NCBI GenBank assembly: GCA_910584435.1
Contig: CAJUAP010000001.1
Location: 74,931 to 138,930 of the forward strand
Direction of reading: 5' to 3'
Source: an uncultured Acetatifactor sp.
GTDB lineage: Bacteria > Bacillota > Clostridia > Lachnospirales > Lachnospiraceae
DNA: 64,000 bases
Shown: positions 53,598 to 62,888 of the stretch, one piece after another
Layout: every line of letters begins with the position of its first letter
Position numbering within the stretch: position 1 is the first letter of the stretch
The notes under the pieces: model-generated
Database searches by the model: none
Told to the model about the DNA's origin: nothing
The model's input: only the letters and a program-made list of their open reading frames with translations
Position numbers and translations under genes: made by a program

Positions 53598-56500
53598 ATC
53601 CTGAACAAATTCGCCTTCTCATCATATTCGGCCTTCACACCCTGAATATACGATACCAGCGCATTGATTTCCAATATCAGGCATCCGTCCTCATTTTCAT
53701 AGGGCTGGCCATTCAGCAGATTTTCCTCTCCATTGACAAGCATATGGGTACGCCCCACCTCCGCCTGTACATGATATGCCCCACTGTCCAGCGTCAACAC
53801 TTTATTTTCATAGGTATAAGTAAATGCTTCCGGCTTTCTACCATGAATCCCCTTCAGGATATCAAGAATCGGGCTGTAAATGCTTCCATGTTCCACCTTG
53901 CTCAGAACGCCATGGGTATCAGGCTCCTGACCATTGACCAGAACCTTACAGTAGACACCGTCCTTTTTCACATACTTTGCCCTGTCTGCCGGAAAAATTG
54001 CCGGGAATGCACCTTTGCGTTCCACAACACCGCTCCTGACATGTGAAGACAGATGCCCGGGCATTCGTTCCGTCAAAGCTCCCATGCAAGTCTCCGCTGT
54101 CTCCAAATGAATGGTCTCCCTGATCTCTTCCCCATGATTCCCCTCCATAACAGCCGTCACCGTAATCTTTCCGGGACATGTCATGGAACGTAAGAACACT
54201 CTGTTGACACCGCATTCCGCATATACATACTCCTTGTGAATCACACTGTCATCCCGGTCAGGACCCCGGAAGCGGCCGCTGTTATACCCTCCCAGGAATT
54301 CCGCAGGCCCTTCCACCGTAAACGTGATTTTGCTGTCACAGAGCGGACATACACGCCCTTCCTCATCTACCACTTCCACATCCAGGAAGGCCGCATCCAC
54401 ACCGTCCGCCAGGAAACCGTCCTCTCCCGTTACAGCCCGGAGCCGCAGCGCCGCCGGTTCCCCTGCCGTTTCAATCCTGTCTTCGGCCGCAAGAACTCCC
54501 TGATAATCATAAGCCTTTACACTGACAGCACCTGCCTGGGTGATATCCACATGGTCAAAAGGGAAAATAAAAGTGTATATGGGTTCTTCACAGCATCCTG
54601 CAAGCCTGTCATTGACATACAGCTCCACTTTTGCAATATCATAGCTTCCCACCACATATACGGTCTTATCCTCCGGATTCCTGTAAGCATATTCCCCTGT
54701 CTTCACCCAGGCCGTACCGTCAAACTCCTTCAGCGCATAGCGGTAAGCGTTCTCCACACCCTCCGCATCCTTCGCACCCTTCGCACCCTTCGCACCCTTC
54801 GGGGGATAATTCCAATGGCCTATAATGGCCACATCCGGTTTTGGAGACTGCATTACCTGAAACACACGGAAATTCTGCTTTTTTACCCTGACAGCATCCA
54901 CCCTGCCGCTCATGCGTGCATTCTCACTATACGCCTGTCTGCCGTGTTGGGCGGAATCCGTCCAGCACAGAGCTGCGGCAGCAGAGTACAGATCATTTCC
55001 CGATGCCCCGCCCACCCGGTCATGGAAAAATTCCTGATAGCCGCTTGCTGCCCTGAGGGCGAATTCCTCGGATGTCAAATCATAGTAGTCATACCCCGGC
55101 TGCTTTCTGCCTGCCTTTCCAAGCCACAGGTTATCATAATCATAATCAGGCGGTGTAAAATCATCCCATATCCGCCTCGGCGATTCTTCCCGCAGGTACT
55201 CCGTCTCCGTAATGGGCACCTGTCCTGCGATAAAAGAAGCTGCATGGCGGTTCAGCATAGTACCTGCATACTCTGCCTCTGCAATCACTTCCTGGGTATT
55301 GATGGTGCGGCATCCCATAAAACGCCCGCCCCATGGGTCAAGCTTTTCTTTTAACAGGCGCATCTCCCTCATATGTTCCTGATTAATTGAGTTATTCCCC
55401 GCCTCCCAGAACAAAATGCTGGGATGATTCCTGAAATAGATAATGATATCCCGCATCAGCTCCACACGCTGCTTCCACTGTCTGCCAAAGGTTTCACGCT
55501 CCTTATCCCCTGCAGGCTGTGTACACACAATTCCGAACCGGTCAAAGGAACGGATATCTGCCGGTGAACCTGCCACATGCATGAAACGGATGTGATTGGC
55601 ATTGCTCTCCCTGATCAGCCTGGCATCAAAATCCCTCATCCAGTCCGGCACACATCCCAGAGCTGCCCATTCATTGGCGGCTCTCTGGGCATATCCGGTG
55701 AGCCATACCTTTGCATCGTTTATCTTAAGACCTTCCCTCCCTTCGTATACCACCTTCCGGAACCCCGTATCCAATTCCTGCCTGTCGATTACCTCCCCGT
55801 CACAGCACAATGATACACATACATGATACAGATAAGGATTATCAATATCCCAGAAATTCAAATCGGAAACTGCTGCGGAAACTGTCAGGACCTCCACTTG
55901 ATAAGATGCGGTTTCCACTTCATAGGAAGCATCCGATGCTTTAAAACCTGCTGCCGTTTTCTCATAGGCATCAAAGGGAATGATTGACTGAAATGATCTG
56001 CAGACTCCCTGGGAAGATATGGACTGCGGTTCACCGGAAAACACTGCGGCCAGTCTGCCTTCGTTGTCATATAAAGCAGCTTCCAATGAGACACGTCTTT
56101 CCCTTCCGCTCTCATTGCGTACTTCCGCCTCTACATGAATTACCCCTTTCCTCTCCTGTATATCCAGATCCGTTCCATATACATAGACGCCCTTTGTCTT
56201 CAGATTGCTGTACAGGGGCAGTGTCAGATAGACCTCCGGTTTCACATGCAGATAGATATTCCTTGCAAGTCCGCCCACGGTAGGGTTGAAATCATTGCAG
56301 TTCCACTGATATGCCACACCCTGCTGCTCTTGCGGCACTCTGCCTTCGTCTGTGAGGGATGCCATAAATGCCCCCGGCTCTGCGTCAGGATGGTTGGGTG
56401 TCTCTGCGCTTATCACATCCATATTCCTGGACGAAGTACTGTCCGTTGCAATGGCTATCAGCTGTTCCTCATCCTCTGTCAGATATTCCGTAATGTCAAA

Positions 56501-56929
56501 TCCTATCGGAAACGCCCCCGCTTCGTAATAGCCTGCCAGACAGCCGTTTACATAGAGATAACAAGTCTGGCGGATTCCCTCCGCTTCAAGAAATACCTTC
56601 TGCTCTTTTGCGTCTGCCTCTTCCTGTACACTCTTCCCATAACTGCCGCCCAATGCATCCGCCAGCTCTCTCAGAGAAAACCATTTTCTGTAACAGGAAA
56701 ATGTCCGCTTCTGTCCGCTTCCTGCATCCTGTATCCTGTCCACAAACAAATCCGCATCATTGTATGTATGCGGAAGACTGACTTCTTTCCAGCCCTCCTC
56801 CTGATACTCCCTTTCATAAAACGCCCTTCCCCTTTCATCCTTCACAGCTCCCAATGCCTTCTTCAAAGGGAAAGCATCTGCAAGACGAAAATGCCATCCA
56901 TAGTTAAAATTGTATTTACCTGCTTCCAT
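53588..56929 (-). CDS. Glycoside hydrolase family 2 protein with altered acid/base motif
   Basis: A 1113-residue cytoplasmic enzyme. It has an N-terminal sugar-binding jelly roll, an Ig-like domain, a TIM barrel (about 415-700) and C-terminal beta domains. Family 2 context is clear in NHPSILFWEAGNNS and ITETEYLREESPRRIW. The canonical GH2 acid/base motif is GNE; here it reads GNN, so the usual Glu is missing, while the preceding WEAG supplies another Glu. A Gly-Ala-Lys repeat is encoded by a 9-bp microsatellite at 54771. GGAGG lies 9 nt before the start, and five 17-bp repeats lie upstream. It may belong to a GH2 subgroup with a different catalytic set-up, or be inactive. Confidence 0.85.
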   Translation of the reverse strand: MEAGKYNFNYGWHFRLADAFPLKKALGAVKDERGRAFYEREYQEEGWKEVSLPHTYNDADLFVDRIQDAGSGQKRTFSCYRKWFSLRELADALGGSYGKSVQEEADAKEQKVFLEAEGIRQTCYLYVNGCLAGYYEAGAFPIGFDITEYLTEDEEQLIAIATDSTSSRNMDVISAETPNHPDAEPGAFMASLTDEGRVPQEQQGVAYQWNCNDFNPTVGGLARNIYLHVKPEVYLTLPLYSNLKTKGVYVYGTDLDIQERKGVIHVEAEVRNESGRERRVSLEAALYDNEGRLAAVFSGEPQSISSQGVCRSFQSIIPFDAYEKTAAGFKASDASYEVETASYQVEVLTVSAAVSDLNFWDIDNPYLYHVCVSLCCDGEVIDRQELDTGFRKVVYEGREGLKINDAKVWLTGYAQRAANEWAALGCVPDWMRDFDARLIRESNANHIRFMHVAGSPADIRSFDRFGIVCTQPAGDKERETFGRQWKQRVELMRDIIIYFRNHPSILFWEAGNNSINQEHMREMRLLKEKLDPWGGRFMGCRTINTQEVIAEAEYAGTMLNRHAASFIAGQVPITETEYLREESPRRIWDDFTPPDYDYDNLWLGKAGRKQPGYDYYDLTSEEFALRAASGYQEFFHDRVGGASGNDLYSAAAALCWTDSAQHGRQAYSENARMSGRVDAVRVKKQNFRVFQVMQSPKPDVAIIGHWNYPPKGAKGAKGAKDAEGVENAYRYALKEFDGTAWVKTGEYAYRNPEDKTVYVVGSYDIAKVELYVNDRLAGCCEEPIYTFIFPFDHVDITQAGAVSVKAYDYQGVLAAEDRIETAGEPAALRLRAVTGEDGFLADGVDAAFLDVEVVDEEGRVCPLCDSKITFTVEGPAEFLGGYNSGRFRGPDRDDSVIHKEYVYAECGVNRVFLRSMTCPGKITVTAVMEGNHGEEIRETIHLETAETCMGALTERMPGHLSSHVRSGVVERKGAFPAIFPADRAKYVKKDGVYCKVLVNGQEPDTHGVLSKVEHGSIYSPILDILKGIHGRKPEAFTYTYENKVLTLDSGAYHVQAEVGRTHMLVNGEENLLNGQPYENEDGCLILEINALVSYIQGVKAEYDEKANLFRIEV
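54771..54800. repeat. 9-bp coding microsatellite in the GH2 gene
   Basis: Three exact TTCGCACCC units in a row, then a partial one, encoding a KGAKGAKGAK-type stretch on the minus strand. In frame, so unit changes would only lengthen a surface loop. Confidence 0.8.
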
Positions 56930-56955
56930 TCCTTACTTCCTCCATGACATATTTC

Positions 56956-57032
56956 CTAACTCATGATATTTCCTAACTCATGATATTCCTTAACTCATTC
57001 TATTTCCTAACTCATGATATTTCTTAACTCAT
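56956..57032. repeat. Five 17-bp tandem repeats upstream of the GH2 gene
   Basis: CTAACTCAT or TTAACTCAT recurs at 56956, 56973, 56990, 57007 and 57024, an exact 17-bp period within ATATTTCCTAACTCATG units. It is located 27-100 bp upstream of the GH2 start codon. Could be operators for a sugar-responsive regulator or a plain minisatellite. Confidence 0.8.
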
Positions 57033-57096
57033 TATATTTTATTCCTGCCATCCTGTAAACAATAGAATCCATGCTTCACGAATCTTCTATTGTCAT

Positions 57097-57125
57097 AAAG
57101 AAAACACCCCGATATTCTCGGGGTG
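57097..57125 (-). terminator. Terminator of the 57-kb gene
   Basis: On the minus strand CACCCCG-AGAATAT-CGGGGTG is followed by TTTTCTTT, about 70 bp past the stop codon at 57198. A good intrinsic terminator. Confidence 0.85.
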
Positions 57126-57197
57126 CTTCTTATTTCAAAGCATTTTTCACAGCATTGGAATATCCTCCGTATTCTCGATATTTCCGTCAGCTGCCGT

Positions 57198-57758
57198 TTA
57201 TTTTACCATATGATTCAAAATTTCAGAAATTATCTGCTTTTTATCCTCAGATGCCATACCGCCTCTATTGATAACACATTCCACTAGGTTATATGCTTTC
57301 TGCTGCATGGATACCCTTACAGATCTGTCATCATACATCTTTTCATACACCTTCAGCAGCTGCTGGTAGGTGGTTTCCCTGCAGCGGACCACATCTCCCA
57401 ATGCTTTCGCCTTTGCCTGCCCCATAATATTCCCCGGAGCGTTCATGTCACCACTATCCCCATCCTGCATTATCGAAAGCTTCTCAATCACATCGCTGAG
57501 ATACTTAGTATCTCTCTGTATGGCCTCCATCTGTTTCAGAATATCAGCCAGCGCAACCACCTGGCCTTCTTCTGCTTCGGAATTTTCCGCATCTCCTGCA
57601 GCCTGGTCTCCCTGCTTATCCATCAGTGTTGTCCTTGCTTCATCGCCGTTTTCCGCTGTACCCATTCCCGTTATATCTTCACGGCCTTCTGATGCTCTTT
57701 CTCCGGGTATTTCTGTAACTTTGATATCTACAACCGGTATATCTATATAATCTGACAT
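57198..57758 (-). CDS. Acidic protein of unknown function
   Basis: A 186-residue soluble protein. The N-terminal half is acidic and low-complexity; the middle (about 80-105) is helical with heptad-like Leu/Ile spacing (LADILKQMEAIQRDTKYLSD). The C-terminal half is helical (TTYQQLLKVYEKMYDD) with a conserved-looking end. No family recognised. The start at 57758 (MSDYIDIPVV) lies 8 nt after GGAGG; the TTG at 57773 is within that ribosome site. It stands alone, ended by a strong terminator. Confidence 0.7.
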   Translation of the reverse strand: MSDYIDIPVVDIKVTEIPGERASEGREDITGMGTAENGDEARTTLMDKQGDQAAGDAENSEAEEGQVVALADILKQMEAIQRDTKYLSDVIEKLSIMQDGDSGDMNAPGNIMGQAKAKALGDVVRCRETTYQQLLKVYEKMYDDRSVRVSMQQKAYNLVECVINRGGMASEDKKQIISEILNHMVK

Positions 57759-57773
57759 TTTCTCATCCTCCAA

Positions 57774-58326
57774 ATATTTATCTGGCGGACACGCAAGGCA
57801 TATTCTATCTTCAGAAAGGAAGCGTGCCCTGCCACTTTTTACAAGACCCTTTGCCCTTTTGGGCCAGGTCGCTCCATACTCTCTACCTTGCTCATCTACA
57901 ACAATAATGTTTTTTGTTATGGGTATCCCCCCCTTTGCTATAGAATTATTTTAATTAAAGTGAATGCTGTTTTTTCTTATGGGTGCCCTCCCCGAATCAC
58001 ATTTTCAGTATATCAGCTCTCCCAGAAGTTGTCAAGCGCCATCAGAAAGGCTTCAGCACTGACGCATCTCGCATTTTCCCATAAAACGGGAGGTTTTTTA
58101 CGAAAAATTTTTAAGCGTCAAAGCTGAGACAGGCTTCAAGACATTAAGTAACAGTTCGTTACTGTTCACTCGTCACTACCGCGAGGTATTTTCATGCGTA
58201 TTTTGCATGAAAATCCGAGAATGCTGTGCGCGAAATCGCAAAAAAGGCAAAATATGACCTATTCAAATTTTGATAAATATGATACTATTTTGATAAAAGG
58301 TATAACTAACAGAAAGGTACTTTATT
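57774..58326. other. Non-coding region with hairpins and direct repeats before the AraC-type gene
   Basis: 553 bp without a supportable gene. It contains a diverged direct repeat (GTTTTTTGTTATGGGT near 57910 and GTTTTTTCTTATGGGT near 57971) and a GACC...GGTC hairpin near 57849-57872. AACAGT-TCGTT-ACTGTT lies at 58150-58166, sharing arms with the small palindromes. A perfect 10-bp hairpin (ATTTTCATGC and GCATGAAAAT) lies at 58188-58214. Two TTTTGATAAA boxes sit exactly 20 bp apart at 58268 and 58288, which could be a binding site near the promoter of the next gene. Confidence 0.6.
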
Positions 58327-60099
58327 ATGTCTGCAAATGCTTCAAACAGTTCTCCTGATGATATATTTCCTGCAAAACATCGAAGACAGTGTGCTCTCCT
58401 TTTATCCATACTGTTGTGCACTCTGCTGCTCTTCTGCTGCTATATAATATCTCAATCCCACATGACACGGAAAAATGCAATCTCTGAACATACCGCTCTA
58501 TGCGCATCTGCACTGGACGGTCAGCTTCAGAAATCAGCGGAAGCTTTACCCGCCGATCCGGCTGCACTGAAAAATTTACTGTTATCCGAAGCCGTTTTTC
58601 CCGATATTCCTTCTTACGGAACCCTGGTTGTATTAAGTAACGGCCGTGTACTTCTCACCCACGGACAGAATATCCTTTCCTATCAGCTTGCGGCATCCAT
58701 GGCGGAAAGCGCCGGCCCTGACACTTCCATCCATACTTACAATGCTCCGAATTTTCCGGACTTTTATTTTTGTGCTGTCACTTCCCAGGTCAGTGAGCTG
58801 GTATACTGCTATTATGAACCTGCCCTGAGCAGCTGGCAATTGCTTCTGGCAGGACTTACTGTAAAACGAAGTGTCTTTTTGACAATTCTGCTGCTTGCCG
58901 CAGTAATCACCTTTAGTCTTCTCATCGCCTCTATTCCTGTGAACCCTAAGGGTGAACGCATTATTGAAATTACGATTCCTGACGAACCGGAGGCGGAAGC
59001 TGCCTTCGGCTCCCTTCCCTATTTCAGCGGAATCATCATAGATTACCACAACACCGACAGTAATCTCATCAGCCCTGAGACCCTGAAACTGTTCGACCAA
59101 ATTATCGGCGACAACCTGACTGTCAACAAAATCCGATATCAATTTTCCATGCAGCGCAATTCCGACTGTCTGCAGTATGATATGAATTATACCAACTATA
59201 ATTTGAGAGTTCTGTGCGACTCTCTGAAAATGAACCTTTTTAATGCTGCTCCCGAATATGAGATTAATATCTATTACAGCAACGCCGTCACCTCCTATGC
59301 GGAAATGGAGAAGGAACTGCTCTATCTCCACAGGAACCTGCGCTACAGCCTGATCTTGGGCTATGGAAGAAGTATTTCCATTGAACGGGTTAAATCATTT
59401 GAGGCAAGTAAGGCAGTGGTGGATGCAGATGCGGCAAGCATCATCCAGAACCATCTGCGCACAAGAGCCTATGACGACCTATACGATTACCTGCGCCATA
59501 AGAGGGATATTCTGGCACATTACCAGCGTTCCAGCAGCACACTCTATTCATTTACCCAGGTGTACCGTTTTGCAGAAGAATCTTTTTCTATCGTAAAGCT
59601 TTTCTTTCAGGAAAACGCGTTTGAACACCCTATGGTGCAAACTGCATGTATCGCTGTTTTTCGTGCCAATCCCGGATTCCGTGCCTTCTGTGAATACCTG
59701 ATTTCCTGTATCAAAACATACCAATGCGAGAACCAGCATGTATTAAGCAGCCGCAATGAGCAGATTATGAACAGTATCTATATGTATATTGAACAAGACT
59801 TAGCAGGTGCAAATCTGAACTCCATCGCCCGCAAAATGCAGATGACTGACAGCCATTTAAGCCGTGTCTTCAAGAAAAATACCGGTTCTAATTTCTCGGA
59901 ATATCTCTCGGAGCGCAAACTGGAAGAAGCCGCCCGGCTGCTGGTACAGGAACAGAAAATGAAAGTAGGCGAGATTTCCGATATGTTAGGCTACGGAAAT
60001 CCCACCTACTTCCTCTCACGTTTCAAGGCAAAATACGGTATTTCGCCCAGTGCATACCGCAAGGAGCACCTGGAGGATAAAACTGCCGGAAAGTCTTAA
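58327..60099 (+). CDS. Membrane-bound AraC-family transcriptional regulator
   Basis: A 590-residue regulator. Two transmembrane helices (about 22-42 and 182-205) flank an extracytoplasmic sensor domain of about 140 residues. After a cytoplasmic linker comes a C-terminal AraC/XylS double HTH: ANLNSIARKMQMTDSHLSRV, then VGEISDMLGYGNPTYFLSRF and KYGISPSAYRKEH. The architecture resembles YesN-neighbouring or GGDEF-like sensors that control sugar-use genes in Firmicutes. It is one of only three clear plus-strand genes and could control the GH2/DUF1961 genes upstream, though this is inference. Confidence 0.88.
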   Translation: MSANASNSSPDDIFPAKHRRQCALLLSILLCTLLLFCCYIISQSHMTRKNAISEHTALCASALDGQLQKSAEALPADPAALKNLLLSEAVFPDIPSYGTLVVLSNGRVLLTHGQNILSYQLAASMAESAGPDTSIHTYNAPNFPDFYFCAVTSQVSELVYCYYEPALSSWQLLLAGLTVKRSVFLTILLLAAVITFSLLIASIPVNPKGERIIEITIPDEPEAEAAFGSLPYFSGIIIDYHNTDSNLISPETLKLFDQIIGDNLTVNKIRYQFSMQRNSDCLQYDMNYTNYNLRVLCDSLKMNLFNAAPEYEINIYYSNAVTSYAEMEKELLYLHRNLRYSLILGYGRSISIERVKSFEASKAVVDADAASIIQNHLRTRAYDDLYDYLRHKRDILAHYQRSSSTLYSFTQVYRFAEESFSIVKLFFQENAFEHPMVQTACIAVFRANPGFRAFCEYLISCIKTYQCENQHVLSSRNEQIMNSIYMYIEQDLAGANLNSIARKMQMTDSHLSRVFKKNTGSNFSEYLSERKLEEAARLLVQEQKMKVGEISDMLGYGNPTYFLSRFKAKYGISPSAYRKEHLEDKTAGKS

Positions 60100-60111
60100 C
60101 AGAACTAACCA

Positions 60112-60522
60112 TCACGAACATTTCACTTCCAGCAGTTTCTTTACATCCTCATAGTGTTCCCGGCATATAACCCGGTAATGTATCCAGCCGCCATCTCCGC
60201 AAGGATATCTATTATCAATATATTCCTGCGTGTATTTTTTCATCTTGCCATATATCATTTCATATTGCACATTTGTTAATCTCAACATTACCGTAAACGC
60301 ACCTGCTTCAGCGAATATATTACACACTAGCCTTTTATTTTTATAATGTCCTATTCCCCAGCCGTATTTATTGCCATAGGGGAAAATCACTTTCTGTTCT
60401 GTACGAAAGGCCGTTGCCAGCCAATCGTTTATCATAGAAAAGTGCTCTGCATTTTCTGCACAATGCTTCGTCATTTCTTCAATTGTCGGTACGGCTTGTT
60501 TATTTAACATTCTTTCATACAT
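60112..60522 (-). CDS. DUF3788 family protein
   Basis: A 136-residue soluble protein with the pattern typical of DUF3788: KVIFPYGNKYGWGIGHYKNK followed by GAFTVMLRLT and CGDGGWIHYRV. Function of this family is unknown. GGAGG lies 6 nt before the start. It is convergent with the AraC-type gene, 12 nt from its end, and separate from the ABC genes that follow. Confidence 0.82.
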   Translation of the reverse strand: MYERMLNKQAVPTIEEMTKHCAENAEHFSMINDWLATAFRTEQKVIFPYGNKYGWGIGHYKNKRLVCNIFAEAGAFTVMLRLTNVQYEMIYGKMKKYTQEYIDNRYPCGDGGWIHYRVICREHYEDVKKLLEVKCS

Positions 60523-60601
60523 AACTATCCTCCAAGCTCAAATTCGTAACAGCCTGAAACCCTCCACAAGGCTGGCGAAACCGCTGGCTGCAGACAGTTC
60601 C

Positions 60602-62806
60602 TTACACCGCCTGCGGCACCTTCTCTGTGCCCTGCATCTGCAGCTGCGCTTTCACTAAGCCGTAATAGATTCCTCTTTTCTCCATCAATTCATCATGGCT
60701 GCCCACTTCCGCAATATGATGCCCGTCAATCACCACCAGTCTGTCCGCATCCTTTAAGGTGGACAGACGGTGTGCAATGGCAAAGGTGGTTCTTCCCTCT
60801 GTCAGCCGCTCCAATGCCTTCTGAATCAGGTATTCGCTTTCCGTATCCAGGCTGGCCGTCGCCTCGTCCAATATCAAAAGCCTTGGATTGCTGAGGATTG
60901 CCCTTGCAATGGCAATTCTCTGACGCTCGCCGCCTGAGAGATTATATCCATGCTCACCCACATAGGTATTATAACCATCCGGCGTCTCACAGATAAAATC
61001 ATGGGCATTTGCCATCTTCGCCGCCCGGATTACCTCTTCATATGTTGCATCCTGTTTGGCAAAACGGATGTTATTATAAATGGTGCCTGCAAACAGGAAA
61101 TTCTCCTGCAATACCACGCCAATCTGGCTGTGGAATTTTTCCAGCTTAATCTTGCGTATATCCACGCCGTCTATGAGAATTTCACCGTCATCCACCTCAT
61201 ACAAGTGCATGATTAAATTAATCAGAGTCGACTTTCCTGTACCGGAAGCCCCCACCAGACCGATCATCTCGCCCTGTTTCACCGTCAGGTTAATATCCTC
61301 CAATACGGGCTGATAGGATTTATACCCGAAGGAAGCATGATGAAACTGAATCTCTCCCTGGATGTCCAGATTCACAGCCTCATCGCCGTCAAATATCGCA
61401 GGCTCCTGATTCATAATATCGGAGATGCGCTCCATGCTGGTGATCAGATTCATCAAATGCCTTGGAAGATTACTGAGCTGGCCCACATAACCATAGAGCA
61501 TACTTGCATATGTGATAAACTGCAGCAGCTCACCCGGGGTTAAAACGCCCAGCAATGTAGCACGTCCGCCGAAAAATGTCACCAGATAACTTCCCATTCC
61601 AAGAAGAAAGGTTAAAATAGGGAAAAAGATTGCAAAAAAGGTCTCATTCCCTTTCTGTACCCTGGCATAGGAATCCGCAGTCTCATCAAACTGTTCCGCT
61701 TCCCTCAGCTCCTGCCCATAGGACTTCACCACCGCCATTCCGGAAATGACATCCTGCAGCTTGCTATTCTCCTTATCACTCTTCTTGCCCTGCATGTGAA
61801 ATCTTCTGTGAATCATTTTCCGGAATCCAATGGACAGCCCTATAGATACCGGAACAAACACAAAGGCAAGCAGCGCAAGCTTCCAGTTCATAAACAGCAT
61901 ATACGCAAGCACAAATACAAAGGATATGATAACCGTGAATAAATTGCAGAACACCTCGCTGCAGAAATCCTTAATCCTCCTTGTATCCCTCACCACCCTG
62001 TTCATCAGCTGGCCGGGTGATCTGTCATTGATATATGCCAGAGAAAGCTGCTGTATTTTGTCAAATACTTTATGGCGCAGATCCGCACTGATATCGGCCC
62101 CCAGTCTGGCGCACATATAATTCTTACCCACATTGATTATAATTGCCCCCAATGCCAGCACCAGCATAATCAGCAGGCATGGCAGCGCCTCGCTGTAAGT
62201 TCTGCCCTCCACAGTCAGCAGATCATCCACCAGGTATTTCTGCACCTGGGGACTCATAAGACCGACCAAGGTAGACAGAAGCATCAGCAGCAGAATCACA
62301 ATCATTGTGCCCGTATGGGGTTTTACCAGCATCATATAATCACGGAAAAATCCCATCTTCTTACCGCTGCACCGGGGACATTCACGGGTATTGGGCAGCC
62401 CCCTTCCGCATTTGGGACAGGATTTCTCGTATTCGTGGCTGATTACGCGCTCTGTCCGTCCTCTTTTTAAGATCACCATTCCCCTTGACAGGTAAGAATA
62501 TCTGGTCAAATGCTTCGCGGTAAATCTCCCCAGAAGGATTTGTTCCTCACCCTTTTGCACGAAGAGAATCCCACAGGCAATTTGAGGTTCACTGTGAATA
62601 CTGTCGCATTCTTCCAACCGAAACGCAAAAGTCCGTTTTCCCTCTTCCAGGATCAGAAGACGCCTGTTGGTCATCACCGTATAGGAATTGGAACGGTAAT
62701 CTCCTTTCAAACTAATATCCAGCGGAAGACAGTAGTAAATCTCTTCCCCGTTCTCCAATCCGCATAGCTTTTCGTTTTCTTCCGACAATTCATACTGTAG
62801 AATCAC
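60602..62806 (-). CDS. ABC exporter with N-terminal PH-like domain and zinc ribbon
   Basis: A 734-residue protein. Residues 1 to about 120 form a beta-rich, PH-like domain (TVMTNRRLLILEEGKRTFAF). A zinc ribbon CPKCG...CPRCSGKK follows, then a six-helix exporter domain and an ATPase: Walker A LVGASGTGKSTLINLI, signature NLSGGERQRIAIAR, Walker B LLILDEATASLDTESE and H-loop IAHRLST. The start is taken as GTG at 62806, with GGAGG 9 nt upstream; an upstream TTG at 62923 would add a Cys-rich stretch and overlap the DUF1854 gene, but has poorer support. Together with DUF1854 and the next exporter gene it forms a conserved-looking module. Confidence 0.88.
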   Translation of the reverse strand: MILQYELSEENEKLCGLENGEEIYYCLPLDISLKGDYRSNSYTVMTNRRLLILEEGKRTFAFRLEECDSIHSEPQIACGILFVQKGEEQILLGRFTAKHLTRYSYLSRGMVILKRGRTERVISHEYEKSCPKCGRGLPNTRECPRCSGKKMGFFRDYMMLVKPHTGTMIVILLLMLLSTLVGLMSPQVQKYLVDDLLTVEGRTYSEALPCLLIMLVLALGAIIINVGKNYMCARLGADISADLRHKVFDKIQQLSLAYINDRSPGQLMNRVVRDTRRIKDFCSEVFCNLFTVIISFVFVLAYMLFMNWKLALLAFVFVPVSIGLSIGFRKMIHRRFHMQGKKSDKENSKLQDVISGMAVVKSYGQELREAEQFDETADSYARVQKGNETFFAIFFPILTFLLGMGSYLVTFFGGRATLLGVLTPGELLQFITYASMLYGYVGQLSNLPRHLMNLITSMERISDIMNQEPAIFDGDEAVNLDIQGEIQFHHASFGYKSYQPVLEDINLTVKQGEMIGLVGASGTGKSTLINLIMHLYEVDDGEILIDGVDIRKIKLEKFHSQIGVVLQENFLFAGTIYNNIRFAKQDATYEEVIRAAKMANAHDFICETPDGYNTYVGEHGYNLSGGERQRIAIARAILSNPRLLILDEATASLDTESEYLIQKALERLTEGRTTFAIAHRLSTLKDADRLVVIDGHHIAEVGSHDELMEKRGIYYGLVKAQLQMQGTEKVPQAV

Positions 62807-62888
62807 TTTTTCAATCCTCCACACCTTCAGCCAAACAATGCAATACTTATTATCATAAAAGCATTTCCCCTGACTTGCGCAGCATCCT

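Noticed and set aside
54236..55354. Long plus-strand open frame opposite the GH2 gene
   Set aside because: Antisense shadow of the GH2 coding sequence; no motif or convincing start.
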